Assembly: GCA_023399035.1 (NCBI GenBank)
Contig: JAEWQX010000134.1
Coordinates: forward strand, 1-17,623
Origin: Bacillota bacterium
Lineage (GTDB): Bacteria > Bacillota > Clostridia > Clostridiales > Clostridiaceae
DNA length: 17,623 bases
Direction of reading: 5' to 3'
Both the position numbers and the translations under genes were made by a program. How positions within the stretch are numbered: the first letter of the stretch is position 1; every line of letters starts with the position of its first letter. Positions 7,607-14,519 of the stretch are shown here, piece after piece. Under the pieces are notes generated by a model that was not told the DNA's origin, made no database searches, and saw only the letters and a list, made by a program, of their open reading frames with translations.

Positions 7607-7635
7607 ATTATATATACAACATAAATTTCTGTCAA
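7607..7635 (-). promoter_or_regulatory. Perfect-consensus sigma-A promoter for rpmH operon
   Basis: On the minus strand, TTGACA (7630-7635) and TATAAT (7607-7612) both match consensus exactly and are 17 bp apart. The predicted +1 is near 7600 (a G on the minus strand), giving a leader of about 65 nt before rpmH. The nearest DnaA-box-like site is about 22 bp upstream of the -35. Confidence 0.9.
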
Positions 7636-7765
7636 GGTCTGTAAAGTGTCCATTATTTGTTGATAAAATTATCAACATGCAACTTTTTTGTGGATAACTT
7701 ATTGAATATCCTTATTTACTTATGATATCATATGTGTATATTGTGAATAACTTATTTGAAACATG

Positions 7766-7789
7766 CTTTATCCACAATTGTGGATAAAG
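7766..7789. repeat. 24-bp perfect palindrome formed by two inverted consensus DnaA boxes
   Basis: TTATCCACA (7768-7776) and TGTGGATAA (7779-7787) face each other across two bases (AT). CT/AG at the outer ends complete a perfect palindrome. A similar but variant pair, TGTTGATAA and TTATCAACA separated by AA, is at 7658-7677. Both are probable paired DnaA-binding sites. Confidence 0.85.
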
Positions 7790-7931
7790 TTGTGTATAAC
7801 TTGTTTATTCTTTTATATTGAATTATAGCTAAAAGGTGATAAATACTAGGTTTATCACTGTTTATAATTTAATTTTTCATGTTGTTATTAATTTTTTTCA
7901 ACATAACTCTATACACATAATTATTAACATG

Positions 7932-7963
7932 TTGATATATTTATATACATATTAGGGTATAAT
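7932..7963 (+). promoter_or_regulatory. Candidate dnaA promoter
   Basis: A perfect -10 TATAAT is at 7958-7963, preceded by GGG. The best -35 is TTGATA at 7932-7937, giving a long 20-bp spacer. The -35 lies within a DnaA-box-like site (TGTTGATAT, 7930-7938), which would suit autoregulation by DnaA as known in other bacteria. The long spacer keeps confidence moderate. Confidence 0.45.
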
Positions 7964-8047
7964 TTAAAACTGTTGATATATTTGTTGATAAGATGTACAT
8001 AATATTAATAAAAATTTTTTATTAGATATATGGAGGAATACAGATAA

Positions 8048-9400
8048 ATGGATGCCGATCTTAAAAAAATATGGGCAAAAACTTTGGAAACTATAAAAAG
8101 TGAATTAAGCGAGGTTAGCTTTAATACATGGATAAAAAGTTGTGAGCCAATTTCTATATCTTCTGACACTATAACGATAAGCGTTCCTAATTCCTTTACT
8201 CAAGATATATTAGATAAAAGGTATAAAGATTTAGTTGCAAACTCAATAGAAGTAGTATGCTCAAAATTATATAAAATCGAATTCGTAATAGCATCTGAAG
8301 CTTTTGAAAAGGAAGAAATAAAAGATAGTTCTTCTAATACATCATCAAAATCTATCGTGGTAAACGATGAAATGTCATCAACATTAAATCCAAAATATAC
8401 TTTTAATTCATTTGTAATAGGTAACAGTAATAGATTTGCTCATGCTGCTTCATTAGCAGTAGCAGAATCTCCTGCAAAAGCCTACAATCCTTTATTCATA
8501 TATGGAGGTGTTGGTCTTGGAAAAACCCATTTAATGCATGCCATAGGACACTATATTTTAGACAATAATCCAAGTGCTAAAGTAGTTTACGTGTCTTCTG
8601 AAAAATTCACAAATGAATTAATTAATGCTATTAAAGATGACAAAAATGAGGATTTCAGAAATAAATACAGAAATGTTGATGTACTTTTAATAGATGATAT
8701 TCAATTTATTGCAGGCAAGGAGCGTACTCAGGAAGAATTCTTCCATACCTTCAATGCTCTTCATGATGCCAACAAACAAATTATACTTTCATCTGATAGA
8801 CCACCAAAAGAAATTCCAACATTAGAAGATAGATTAAGATCTAGATTTGAATGGGGACTAATAGCTGATATTCAGGTTCCCGATTTTGAAACAAGAATGG
8901 CCATTCTTAAGAAAAAGGCTGATGTTGAAAATTTAAATGTGGCAAATGAAGTAATGGGGTACATAGCTACAAAGATAAAGTCAAACATAAGAGAACTAGA
9001 AGGTGCTCTTATCAGAATAATTGCATATTCTTCATTAACTAATAGGGAAGTTACTGTTGATTTAGCTAGTGAAGCATTAAAAGACATTATATCTAAGAAG
9101 CAAGGAAAACACATAACTATTGATATTATTCAGGACGTAGTATCAAGTTATTTTAATCTGCGTGTAGAAGATCTAAAATCTCAAAGAAGGACTAGAAATG
9201 TTGCTTATCCAAGACAAATAGCAATGTATTTAAGCAGAAAACTTACTGATATGTCTCTTCCTAAAATAGGAGAAGAATTTGGCGGAAGAGATCACACAAC
9301 AGTAATACATGCCTATGAAAAAATCTCAGAAAACTTAAAGACTGATGATTCGCTGCAACATACAATCAATGATATAACTAAAAAATTAACTCAGAATTAA
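8048..9400 (+). CDS. dnaA: DnaA, chromosomal replication initiator
   Basis: A 450-aa AAA+ initiator that binds DnaA boxes and opens oriC. Domain I is about residues 1-80. A short polar Ser-rich linker (about 85-110) is domain II. Domain III has Walker A GGVGLGKT at 153-160, Walker B VLLIDD at 212-217, a sensor region ILSSDRPP, and the arginine-finger region LRSRFEWGL. Domain IV has the DnaA signature RDHTTVIHAYEKI at 414-426 for box recognition. Length is typical for clostridia. GGAGG (8032-8036) lies 11 nt before the ATG. The gene sits between two DnaA-box clusters, and its TAA overlaps a near-consensus box (TAATCCACA, 9398-9406). Confidence 0.99.
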   Translation: MDADLKKIWAKTLETIKSELSEVSFNTWIKSCEPISISSDTITISVPNSFTQDILDKRYKDLVANSIEVVCSKLYKIEFVIASEAFEKEEIKDSSSNTSSKSIVVNDEMSSTLNPKYTFNSFVIGNSNRFAHAASLAVAESPAKAYNPLFIYGGVGLGKTHLMHAIGHYILDNNPSAKVVYVSSEKFTNELINAIKDDKNEDFRNKYRNVDVLLIDDIQFIAGKERTQEEFFHTFNALHDANKQIILSSDRPPKEIPTLEDRLRSRFEWGLIADIQVPDFETRMAILKKKADVENLNVANEVMGYIATKIKSNIRELEGALIRIIAYSSLTNREVTVDLASEALKDIISKKQGKHITIDIIQDVVSSYFNLRVEDLKSQRRTRNVAYPRQIAMYLSRKLTDMSLPKIGEEFGGRDHTTVIHAYEKISENLKTDDSLQHTINDITKKLTQN

Positions 9401-9663
9401 TCCACAAGTTGTATATAATAACTTTCTAATAACTTGTGGATAATAATTTTTCAACAATAGTCCTGTGGAATTTGTGGATAAAATGATGCATTTGTCACCA
9501 CCTTATCCACAATCTTTTCACATGCAATTATGTTGATATATCTATTGTTGAGATGGTTATCAACATAATTAACAATACCTACTACTATTATTACTATAAA
9601 TTTATATATATCTATCTCTATTCTTACGCAAAAATACCTGTGTATAAATAAGGAGGAACTAAA
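9401..9663. other. oriC, dnaA-dnaN intergenic cluster with unwinding region
   Basis: Exact DnaA boxes lie at 9435-9443 (-), 9473-9481 (-) and 9503-9511 (+). Variant boxes are TAATCCACA 9398-9406, TGTTGATAT 9531-9539, TTATCAACA 9557-9565 and TGTGTATAA 9639-9647. Boxes 9531 and 9557 lie in a perfect 13-bp inverted repeat (9526-9538 / 9558-9570). After them come six DnaA-trios (9579-9596) and an A+T-rich tract to about 9616. This is the layout of the Bacillus basal unwinding system, so initial melting is expected here. The dnaN SD (AAGGAGGA) is at the right end; I see no strong dnaN promoter. Confidence 0.9.
9579..9596 (+). repeat. DnaA-trio array of the origin unwinding element
   Basis: Six uninterrupted trinucleotides, CTA CTA CTA TTA TTA CTA, each fit the (C/T)TA form, i.e. 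3'-(G/A)AT-5' on the complementary strand, known from Bacillus as the DnaA-trio bound by DnaA on single-stranded DNA. They start 13 nt after DnaA box 9557-9565 and lead into TAAATTTATATATA. Confidence 0.85.
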
Positions 9664-10770
9664 ATGATTTTTACATGTGAAAAACAAGAAATACTAGAAG
9701 GCATATCAATAGTTCAAAAAGCTATTACTGGTAAATCAACAATGCCTATCTTAGAAGGTATATACATAAAAACTAATGAAATGGAATCATCATTAACACT
9801 GATAGGATCAGATATGGATGTAAGCATCCAAACTACTGTTAATGCTAATATAATAGAGCAGGGAAGCATTGTTATTGATGCTAAAATATTTGGTGAAATA
9901 ATCAGAAAGCTTCCAAACTCAACCATAAAAATAGAAACTATTGAAAATCAAGTAATAAGAATTACTTGTGAAAAGTCAGTATTTGACGTAGTTTATATGA
10001 ATACAAATGAATTCCCAGAACTTCCTGAAATAAATGAGGACTTAAAGATTTCAGTTAACCAGAACATACTAAAAAATATGATTAAAGGCACATCTTTTGC
10101 TATAGCTCAAGATGAGACTAGACCAATACTTCAGGGGATTTTATTTGAAGTTAAAAATAAAAATTTAAACTTAGTAGCGTTAGATGGATATAGATTAGCT
10201 ATAAAAAGTGAATTTTTAGATAGTGATATTGAAATAGAAGTTGTAATTCCGGGTAAAACTTTAAATGAAGTTTCAAAAATCCTTGAAGATGTGGATGATA
10301 TTGTGGATATTACATTCACAAATAATCATATTTTATTTAATTTAGAGAAAACTAAAATAATATCAAGATTATTAGAAGGTAAGTTTATAAATTATAACTC
10401 TCTTTTACCTCAAGAACATAAATTATCTTTATCTGTCAATAGACAAGAACTTCAAAATTCCATCGAAAGAGCTTCTTTAATGGCGAAAGATGGTAACACA
10501 AATTTAATAAAACTTGATATACAACAAGACAACTTAATCATCTCATCCAATTCTCAATTGGGAAAAGTTAGGGAAGAAATATCTATGAAATTGCAAGGTG
10601 ATGAAATTCAAATTGCATTTAATTCAAGATATTTATTAGATGTGTTAAAAAATATGGAAGAGGATGAAGTTGTAATGAAGATGACTTCAAGCATAAGTCC
10701 GTGCGTTATAGAGGAAAAAAATAATGAAAATGCGAAGTATTTAGTACTTCCAGTTAGATTGATGAGATAA
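9664..10770 (+). CDS. dnaN: DnaN, DNA polymerase III beta sliding clamp
   Basis: A 368-aa clamp built from three similar domains of about 120 residues, forming the dimeric ring that tethers polymerase to DNA. Family signs are the start IFTCEKQEILEGISIVQKAI, the segment MPILEGI, the second-domain DETRPILQGILFE with LVALDGYRLA, and the ending YLVLPVRLMR, which corresponds to the conserved C-terminal LPxRL of the partner-binding pocket. Length is normal. AAGGAGGAA gives an ideal SD before the ATG. It follows the second half of oriC and probably shares its transcript with yaaA, whose SD begins immediately after the dnaN stop. Confidence 0.98.
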   Translation: MIFTCEKQEILEGISIVQKAITGKSTMPILEGIYIKTNEMESSLTLIGSDMDVSIQTTVNANIIEQGSIVIDAKIFGEIIRKLPNSTIKIETIENQVIRITCEKSVFDVVYMNTNEFPELPEINEDLKISVNQNILKNMIKGTSFAIAQDETRPILQGILFEVKNKNLNLVALDGYRLAIKSEFLDSDIEIEVVIPGKTLNEVSKILEDVDDIVDITFTNNHILFNLEKTKIISRLLEGKFINYNSLLPQEHKLSLSVNRQELQNSIERASLMAKDGNTNLIKLDIQQDNLIISSNSQLGKVREEISMKLQGDEIQIAFNSRYLLDVLKNMEEDEVVMKMTSSISPCVIEEKNNENAKYLVLPVRLMR

Positions 10771-10810
10771 GGAGGATAAATATTTTTATTAATATTTATG
10801 CATAAAAATG
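10771..10810 (+). promoter_or_regulatory. Unusual yaaA ribosome binding site: SD and start separated by a hairpin
   Basis: The only good SD, GGAGG at 10771-10775, is 32 nt from the yaaA ATG (10808-10810). Between them is a perfect 9-bp inverted repeat, ATAAATATT (10776-10784) and AATATTTAT (10791-10799), with a 6-nt loop. Folding it would bring the SD to 8 nt from the ATG, a normal spacing. An in-frame TAA at 10790-10792 rules out an upstream start. Confidence 0.65.
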
Positions 10811-11014
10811 AATAAAATAAAGATTGAAACAGAAATTATAAAGTTAGATGCTTTTATGAAGTATGCAGCTATTGTATGCAGTGGTTCAGAAGCAAAATTT
10901 TATATACAAGATGAAATGGTAAAAGTAAATAATGAAATTTGCACTCAACGTGGAAAAAAATTAAAAGTTGGAGATATTGTAACTTTTGAAGGTGAAGATT
11001 ACGAAATAATTTAA
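10808..11014 (+). CDS. yaaA: YaaA/RlbA, small S4-domain RNA-binding protein
   Basis: A 68-aa S4-like protein found between dnaN and recF in many Firmicutes. The S4 RNA-binding fold is suggested by the segments IIKLDAFMKYAAIVCSGSEAK, then VKVNNEICTQRGKKLKVGDIV, with the RGKKL turn and GD loop typical of the family. Members bind ribosomal RNA and have been linked to 50S subunit assembly in Bacillus; a role in ribosome assembly here is inferred. It starts 37 nt after dnaN and lacks a nearby SD, relying apparently on the hairpin-bridged GGAGG described at 10771-10810. It should not be confused with E. coli yaaA, an unrelated gene. Confidence 0.9.
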   Translation: MNKIKIETEIIKLDAFMKYAAIVCSGSEAKFYIQDEMVKVNNEICTQRGKKLKVGDIVTFEGEDYEII

Positions 11015-11028
11015 GATGTTTAAAATTA

Positions 11029-11116
11029 TTTAGATTGTTGGATTATAAATATATATTACATGTTTATTTATTTGTTAAATAAATACAAGATATCATGTTT
11101 AATTCAGCAATCTAAA
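11029..11116. repeat. 88-nt nested inverted repeat upstream of recF
   Basis: Outer arms 11029-11045 and 11100-11116 pair over 17 bp with two G-U pairs (core TAGATTG / CAATCTA). Inside are ACATG (11058-11062) with CATGT (11094-11098), and a terminal hairpin TTTATTTA (11063-11070) with TAAATAAA (11076-11083). Internal loops are asymmetric, 12 nt on the 5' side and 10 nt on the 3' side. No U-run follows on the plus strand, so it is not a standard terminator. Function is unknown. Confidence 0.6.
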
Positions 11117-11145
11117 AATTAAAATAAACTCTTATTTTATTATTA

Positions 11146-11154
11146 TGATATAAT
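11146..11154 (+). promoter_or_regulatory. Extended -10 promoter for recF
   Basis: TGATATAAT is a perfect extended -10 (TGn plus TATAAT). No good -35 is found at 17 bp, which fits extended -10 promoters. The predicted +1 is A11161, so the mRNA would begin AGGTG and have a leader of only 13 nt before the recF ATG, with the SD at its very 5' end. Confidence 0.6.
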
Positions 11155-11173
11155 TATTATAGGTGTATTTTTT

Positions 11174-12256
11174 ATGTATATTAAAAATATAATGTTAGCT
11201 AACTATAGAAACTATGAGAATTTATCACTTGAATTAAGTAAAAACGTAAATGTTTTTATTGGAGACAATGCTCAGGGAAAGACTAATGTACTTGAAGCAA
11301 TTTACTACTGTGCATTTGCTAAATCTCATAGAACATCTAAAGATAGAGAATTAATAAATTGGAAAAATGATAAAGCATATATAAGCTTGCTCGTAGGAAA
11401 AGATAGACTTGATAAGAGAATTGATATAAATATTTTGAGAGACGGGAAAAAAGCTATTAAGGTTAATTCCATAAAAGTTGCTAAAATAGGTGAATTATTT
11501 GGAACCTTTAATGTGGTGATGTTTTCACCAGAAGATTTAAAGGTTATTAAAGAAGCTCCAAATCTAAGAAGAAAACTGCTAGATATGGAATTATCTCAGA
11601 TAAACAAAAAATATTACTTTAACCTGGTTCAGTATAATAAAATTCTAAATGAACGAAATATTTTACTGAAAAGCAAAAATTTTAGTGAAGATGTTTTGGA
11701 GGTATATGATCTTCAGCTGGTTGACTATGCTGATTATATTATTTCAAAACGGTTAGAATATATAGATAAAATAAACTATTATGGACAAAAAATACACGAG
11801 GAAATAACAGCTGGTAAAGAAAATATTAAATTTAAGTATAGCTGTAATGTCGATTTAAATGATTATAAAAAGAATTATTTGAAAAAATTACAAGATAATA
11901 TTAAGCGTGATCACGAAAAGGGACTCACATCAGTAGGTCCTCATAGAGATGATTTTAATGTATTTTTAAATGACATAGATGCTAAAACATTTGGATCTCA
12001 AGGTCAGCAGAGAACAGCTATTTTAACAATGAAGTTTTCATCGCTTAAAATAATAAAAGAAATTACAGGAGAATATCCTGTTTTATTACTAGATGATGTT
12101 CTTTCAGAACTTGATGTTAATAGAAAAAGATACATATTGAGCACAATTCATGGTATACAGACTGTAATAACATGTACTGGTATTGAAGTTTTAAGTGAAT
12201 ACTTAGATGATAATGCTAAGATATTCAATGTATCGAGTGGAAGAATTTTAAATTAA
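11174..12256 (+). CDS. recF: RecF, DNA replication/repair ATPase
   Basis: A 360-aa SMC/ABC-type ATPase that loads or stabilises RecA at gaps together with RecO and RecR. Walker A GDNAQGKT is at residues 30-37. The signature region SQGQQRT and the SVGPHRDDF motif lie in the C-terminal half, followed by Walker B PVLLLDDVLSELD. Length is normal. The start YIKNIMLANYRNY is typical. Its own extended -10 promoter and a short AGGTG leader lie just upstream, after a 159-bp gap holding a nested inverted repeat. It probably opens a recF-remB-gyrB-gyrA transcript, since remB begins 14 nt after its stop. Confidence 0.97.
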   Translation: MYIKNIMLANYRNYENLSLELSKNVNVFIGDNAQGKTNVLEAIYYCAFAKSHRTSKDRELINWKNDKAYISLLVGKDRLDKRIDINILRDGKKAIKVNSIKVAKIGELFGTFNVVMFSPEDLKVIKEAPNLRRKLLDMELSQINKKYYFNLVQYNKILNERNILLKSKNFSEDVLEVYDLQLVDYADYIISKRLEYIDKINYYGQKIHEEITAGKENIKFKYSCNVDLNDYKKNYLKKLQDNIKRDHEKGLTSVGPHRDDFNVFLNDIDAKTFGSQGQQRTAILTMKFSSLKIIKEITGEYPVLLLDDVLSELDVNRKRYILSTIHGIQTVITCTGIEVLSEYLDDNAKIFNVSSGRILN

Positions 12257-12270
12257 AGGAGGAATATTTC

Positions 12271-12531
12271 GTGTTTTTACATTTAGGTGAAAATGTTGTA
12301 GTTCCTATTAAGGATATTATTGGAATATTCGATTTGCAGAATACGATGTATAGTTCTGATACAATACAGTTCTTAAGATTAGCAGAAGAAGACGGATTTG
12401 TAGAAAGAATTACTGATGAAAGACCGAAGTCTTTTATCATTGCAGAAGTTGATAATATGAGTAAAATATATCTTTCACCAATATCATCAACTACATTGAC
12501 CAAGAGAACTGACATGGATTATAATTATTAA
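12271..12531 (+). CDS. remB: RemB (YaaB), DUF370-family matrix regulator homologue
   Basis: An 86-aa DUF370 protein located between recF and gyrB exactly as in Bacillus subtilis, where RemB is annotated as an extracellular-matrix regulatory protein related to the DNA-binding RemA. The sequence FLHLGENVVVPIKDIIGIFD followed by DERPKSFIIAEV matches the family pattern. It begins with GTG, supported by AGGAGG 8-9 nt upstream. The C-terminal tail is short and polar (TKRTDMDYNY). Its function in this organism cannot be read from sequence; a regulatory DNA-binding role is inferred from the family. Confidence 0.88.
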   Translation: MFLHLGENVVVPIKDIIGIFDLQNTMYSSDTIQFLRLAEEDGFVERITDERPKSFIIAEVDNMSKIYLSPISSTTLTKRTDMDYNY

Positions 12532-12578
12532 TTTAAAAGATTTATCAGTTAATTTTATAAGTTTAGGAGGAGTCTGAT

Positions 12579-14498
12579 TTGGAACAAAATAATAAAAAAT
12601 ATGATGAAAATCAGATACAGGTACTTGAAGGATTAGAGGCAGTAAGAAAAAGACCTGGAATGTATATTGGAAGTACAAGTTCAAGAGGTCTACATCATCT
12701 AGTTTATGAAATAGTAGATAACAGTATTGATGAAGCATTAGCTGGTTATTGTAAGAAAATAGAGGTTAATATTAACGAGGATAACTCTATTACAGTTACA
12801 GATGATGGTAGAGGTATGCCAGTCGGAATACATCCTAAAATGGGTAAATCTACTGTTGAAGTTATAATGACTATACTACATGCCGGAGGAAAATTTGGTG
12901 GCGGAGGATATAAAGTTTCAGGTGGATTACACGGAGTTGGTGCATCTGTAGTTAATGCTCTGTCAGAAGAGTGTACAGTTACAGTCAAAAGAGAAGGTGC
13001 TGTATGGCAGCAGAAATACAGCAAGGGTAAAGTGCTTACTCCTGTTGAAAAAATAGGTGAAAGCAGTGAAGGTGACACAGGAACAAGAGTTTACTTTAAA
13101 CCAGATGCTGAAATATTTGATGAAACAGTATTTGATTTTGAAGTGCTATCACAAAGATTAAGAGAATTAGCATTTTTAAATAAAGGAATATACATAAAGT
13201 TAGTAGATTTAAGAGAAGAAAATGAAAAAGAAGAAGTTTTTCATTATGAAGGTGGTATAAAATCATTTGTTTCATACTTAAACAGAAATAAGGTTCCCCT
13301 ACATGAAGAACCAATATACATTGAAGGTATTAAAGATAATGTGTCTGTTGAAGTTGCACTTCAATACAATGACGGATATACAGAAAATATTTTCTCATTT
13401 GCTAACAACATTGATACTGTTGAAGGTGGTACTCATTTAGTTGGATTTAAAACAGCATTGACAAGAGCTTTTAATGATTATGCTAAAAGGTTTGGACATA
13501 TTAAGGATAACGATAAGAACTTTACAGGTGATGATATCAGAGAAGGCCTTACTGCTGTAGTCTCAGTTAAGATTGAAGAACCTCAATTTGAAGGTCAGAC
13601 AAAAACTAAATTGGGAAATAGTGAAGTAAGAGGTATTGTAGATTCTATAGTTGGTGAAAGCATATCAACTTTCTTAGAAGAAAATCCAGCAGTAGGTAAG
13701 ATGATAGTTGATAAAGCATTAATGGCAGCAAGGGCTAGAGATGCAGCAAGAAAAGCTAGAGAATTAACAAGAAAATCTGTATTAGAAAGATCAACATTAC
13801 CAGGAAAATTAGCTGACTGTTCATCTAAGGATCCAAAGGAATGTGAAATATATATAGTCGAAGGAGATTCTGCCGGTGGTTCAGCTAAACAGGGCAGAAA
13901 CAGAAAGTTCCAAGCTATTTTACCTTTAAGAGGTAAGATTTTAAATGTTGAAAAGCAGAGATTAGATAGAATATTAAATGCGGATACTATAAGATCAATG
14001 GTTACTGCATTTGGTGCTGGTATAGGAAATGATTTTGACATTGAAAAGATAAGATATGACAGAATAATAATAATGACCGATGCCGATGTTGATGGTGCTC
14101 ATATTAGAACATTATTATTAACATTCTTCTATAGATACATGAGACCATTAATAGATGAAGGTCATGTATATATAGCACAGCCACCATTATATAAAATAAG
14201 TAAGGGTAAAAAAGAACACTATGCTTATAGTGATGCAGAATTAGAGCAGGTATTAATTGATTTTGGTGGAAAAGATAACTCTACTGATATACAGAGATAC
14301 AAAGGTCTTGGTGAAATGAATGCGGCTCAGTTATGGGATACAACAATGGACCCTGAACAGAGAATACTATTAAAAGTTAATGTTGAAGATGCTATGCAGG
14401 CAGATGAAATCTTCACAATATTAATGGGAGAAAAAGTTGAACCAAGAAAAGAATTTATACAACAAAATGCTAAAAATGTTGTTAACTTAGACATTTAG
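12579..14498 (+). CDS. gyrB: GyrB, DNA gyrase subunit B
   Basis: A 639-aa ATPase/TOPRIM subunit of DNA gyrase, which introduces negative supercoils. In the GHKL ATPase domain, the catalytic Glu44 and Asn48 lie in YEIVDNSIDEA, DDGRG is at 75-79 and GGLHGVG at 115-121. The TOPRIM domain has EGDSAGG at 428-434 and DADVDG at 501-506, and the C-terminal QRYKGLGEMN segment is present. PLRGKILNVEK carries the usual Lys, with no visible quinolone-resistance change. The start is TTG, set by GGAGGAG (12566-12572) 6 nt upstream; no in-frame ATG precedes the conserved YDENQIQVLEGLEAVRKRPGMYIG region. gyrA follows after 21 nt. Confidence 0.98.
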   Translation: MEQNNKKYDENQIQVLEGLEAVRKRPGMYIGSTSSRGLHHLVYEIVDNSIDEALAGYCKKIEVNINEDNSITVTDDGRGMPVGIHPKMGKSTVEVIMTILHAGGKFGGGGYKVSGGLHGVGASVVNALSEECTVTVKREGAVWQQKYSKGKVLTPVEKIGESSEGDTGTRVYFKPDAEIFDETVFDFEVLSQRLRELAFLNKGIYIKLVDLREENEKEEVFHYEGGIKSFVSYLNRNKVPLHEEPIYIEGIKDNVSVEVALQYNDGYTENIFSFANNIDTVEGGTHLVGFKTALTRAFNDYAKRFGHIKDNDKNFTGDDIREGLTAVVSVKIEEPQFEGQTKTKLGNSEVRGIVDSIVGESISTFLEENPAVGKMIVDKALMAARARDAARKARELTRKSVLERSTLPGKLADCSSKDPKECEIYIVEGDSAGGSAKQGRNRKFQAILPLRGKILNVEKQRLDRILNADTIRSMVTAFGAGIGNDFDIEKIRYDRIIIMTDADVDGAHIRTLLLTFFYRYMRPLIDEGHVYIAQPPLYKISKGKKEHYAYSDAELEQVLIDFGGKDNSTDIQRYKGLGEMNAAQLWDTTMDPEQRILLKVNVEDAMQADEIFTILMGEKVEPRKEFIQQNAKNVVNLDI

Positions 14499-14519
14499 TA
14501 CTGATATGAGGTGAAGTAC

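Larger units (their letters stand above)
7636..8047. other. oriC, upstream DnaA-box cluster (rpmH-dnaA intergenic region)
   Basis: This non-coding stretch holds many DnaA boxes (TTATCCACA or complement). Exact matches are at 7689-7697 (-), 7768-7776 (+) and 7779-7787 (-). One-mismatch sites are TGTGAATAA 7742-7750, TGTGTATAA 7791-7799, TGTTGATAA 7658-7666 and 7983-7991, and TTATCAACA 769-77 of the same block (7669-7677). Weaker sites are TTATTAACA 7921-7929 and TGTTGATAT 7930-7938 and 7971-7979. The rest is A+T-rich. Together with the downstream cluster it matches the bipartite Firmicute origin in which DnaA assembles on both sides of its own gene. No protein gene is visible here. Confidence 0.92.

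Noticed and set aside
9451..9687. 78-codon minus-strand frame across the dnaA-dnaN gap
   Set aside because: It covers DnaA boxes, the trio array and the dnaN start, has no SD, and the region is fully explained as oriC.
10798..10815. Five-codon ORF (MHKNE) ahead of yaaA as a leader peptide
   Set aside because: Its ATG lies in the 3' arm of the RBS hairpin, and GGAGG is 22 nt away; more likely a chance frame. Mentioned only as part of the hairpin finding.
12487..12738. Minus-strand 83-codon frame over the remB-gyrB junction
   Set aside because: It overlaps conserved gyrB codons, and its sequence resembles no protein family.
14511..14519. GTG start adding three residues to GyrA
   Set aside because: The GTG is part of the SD AGGTG (14509-14513); ATG 14520 has correct 6-nt spacing.
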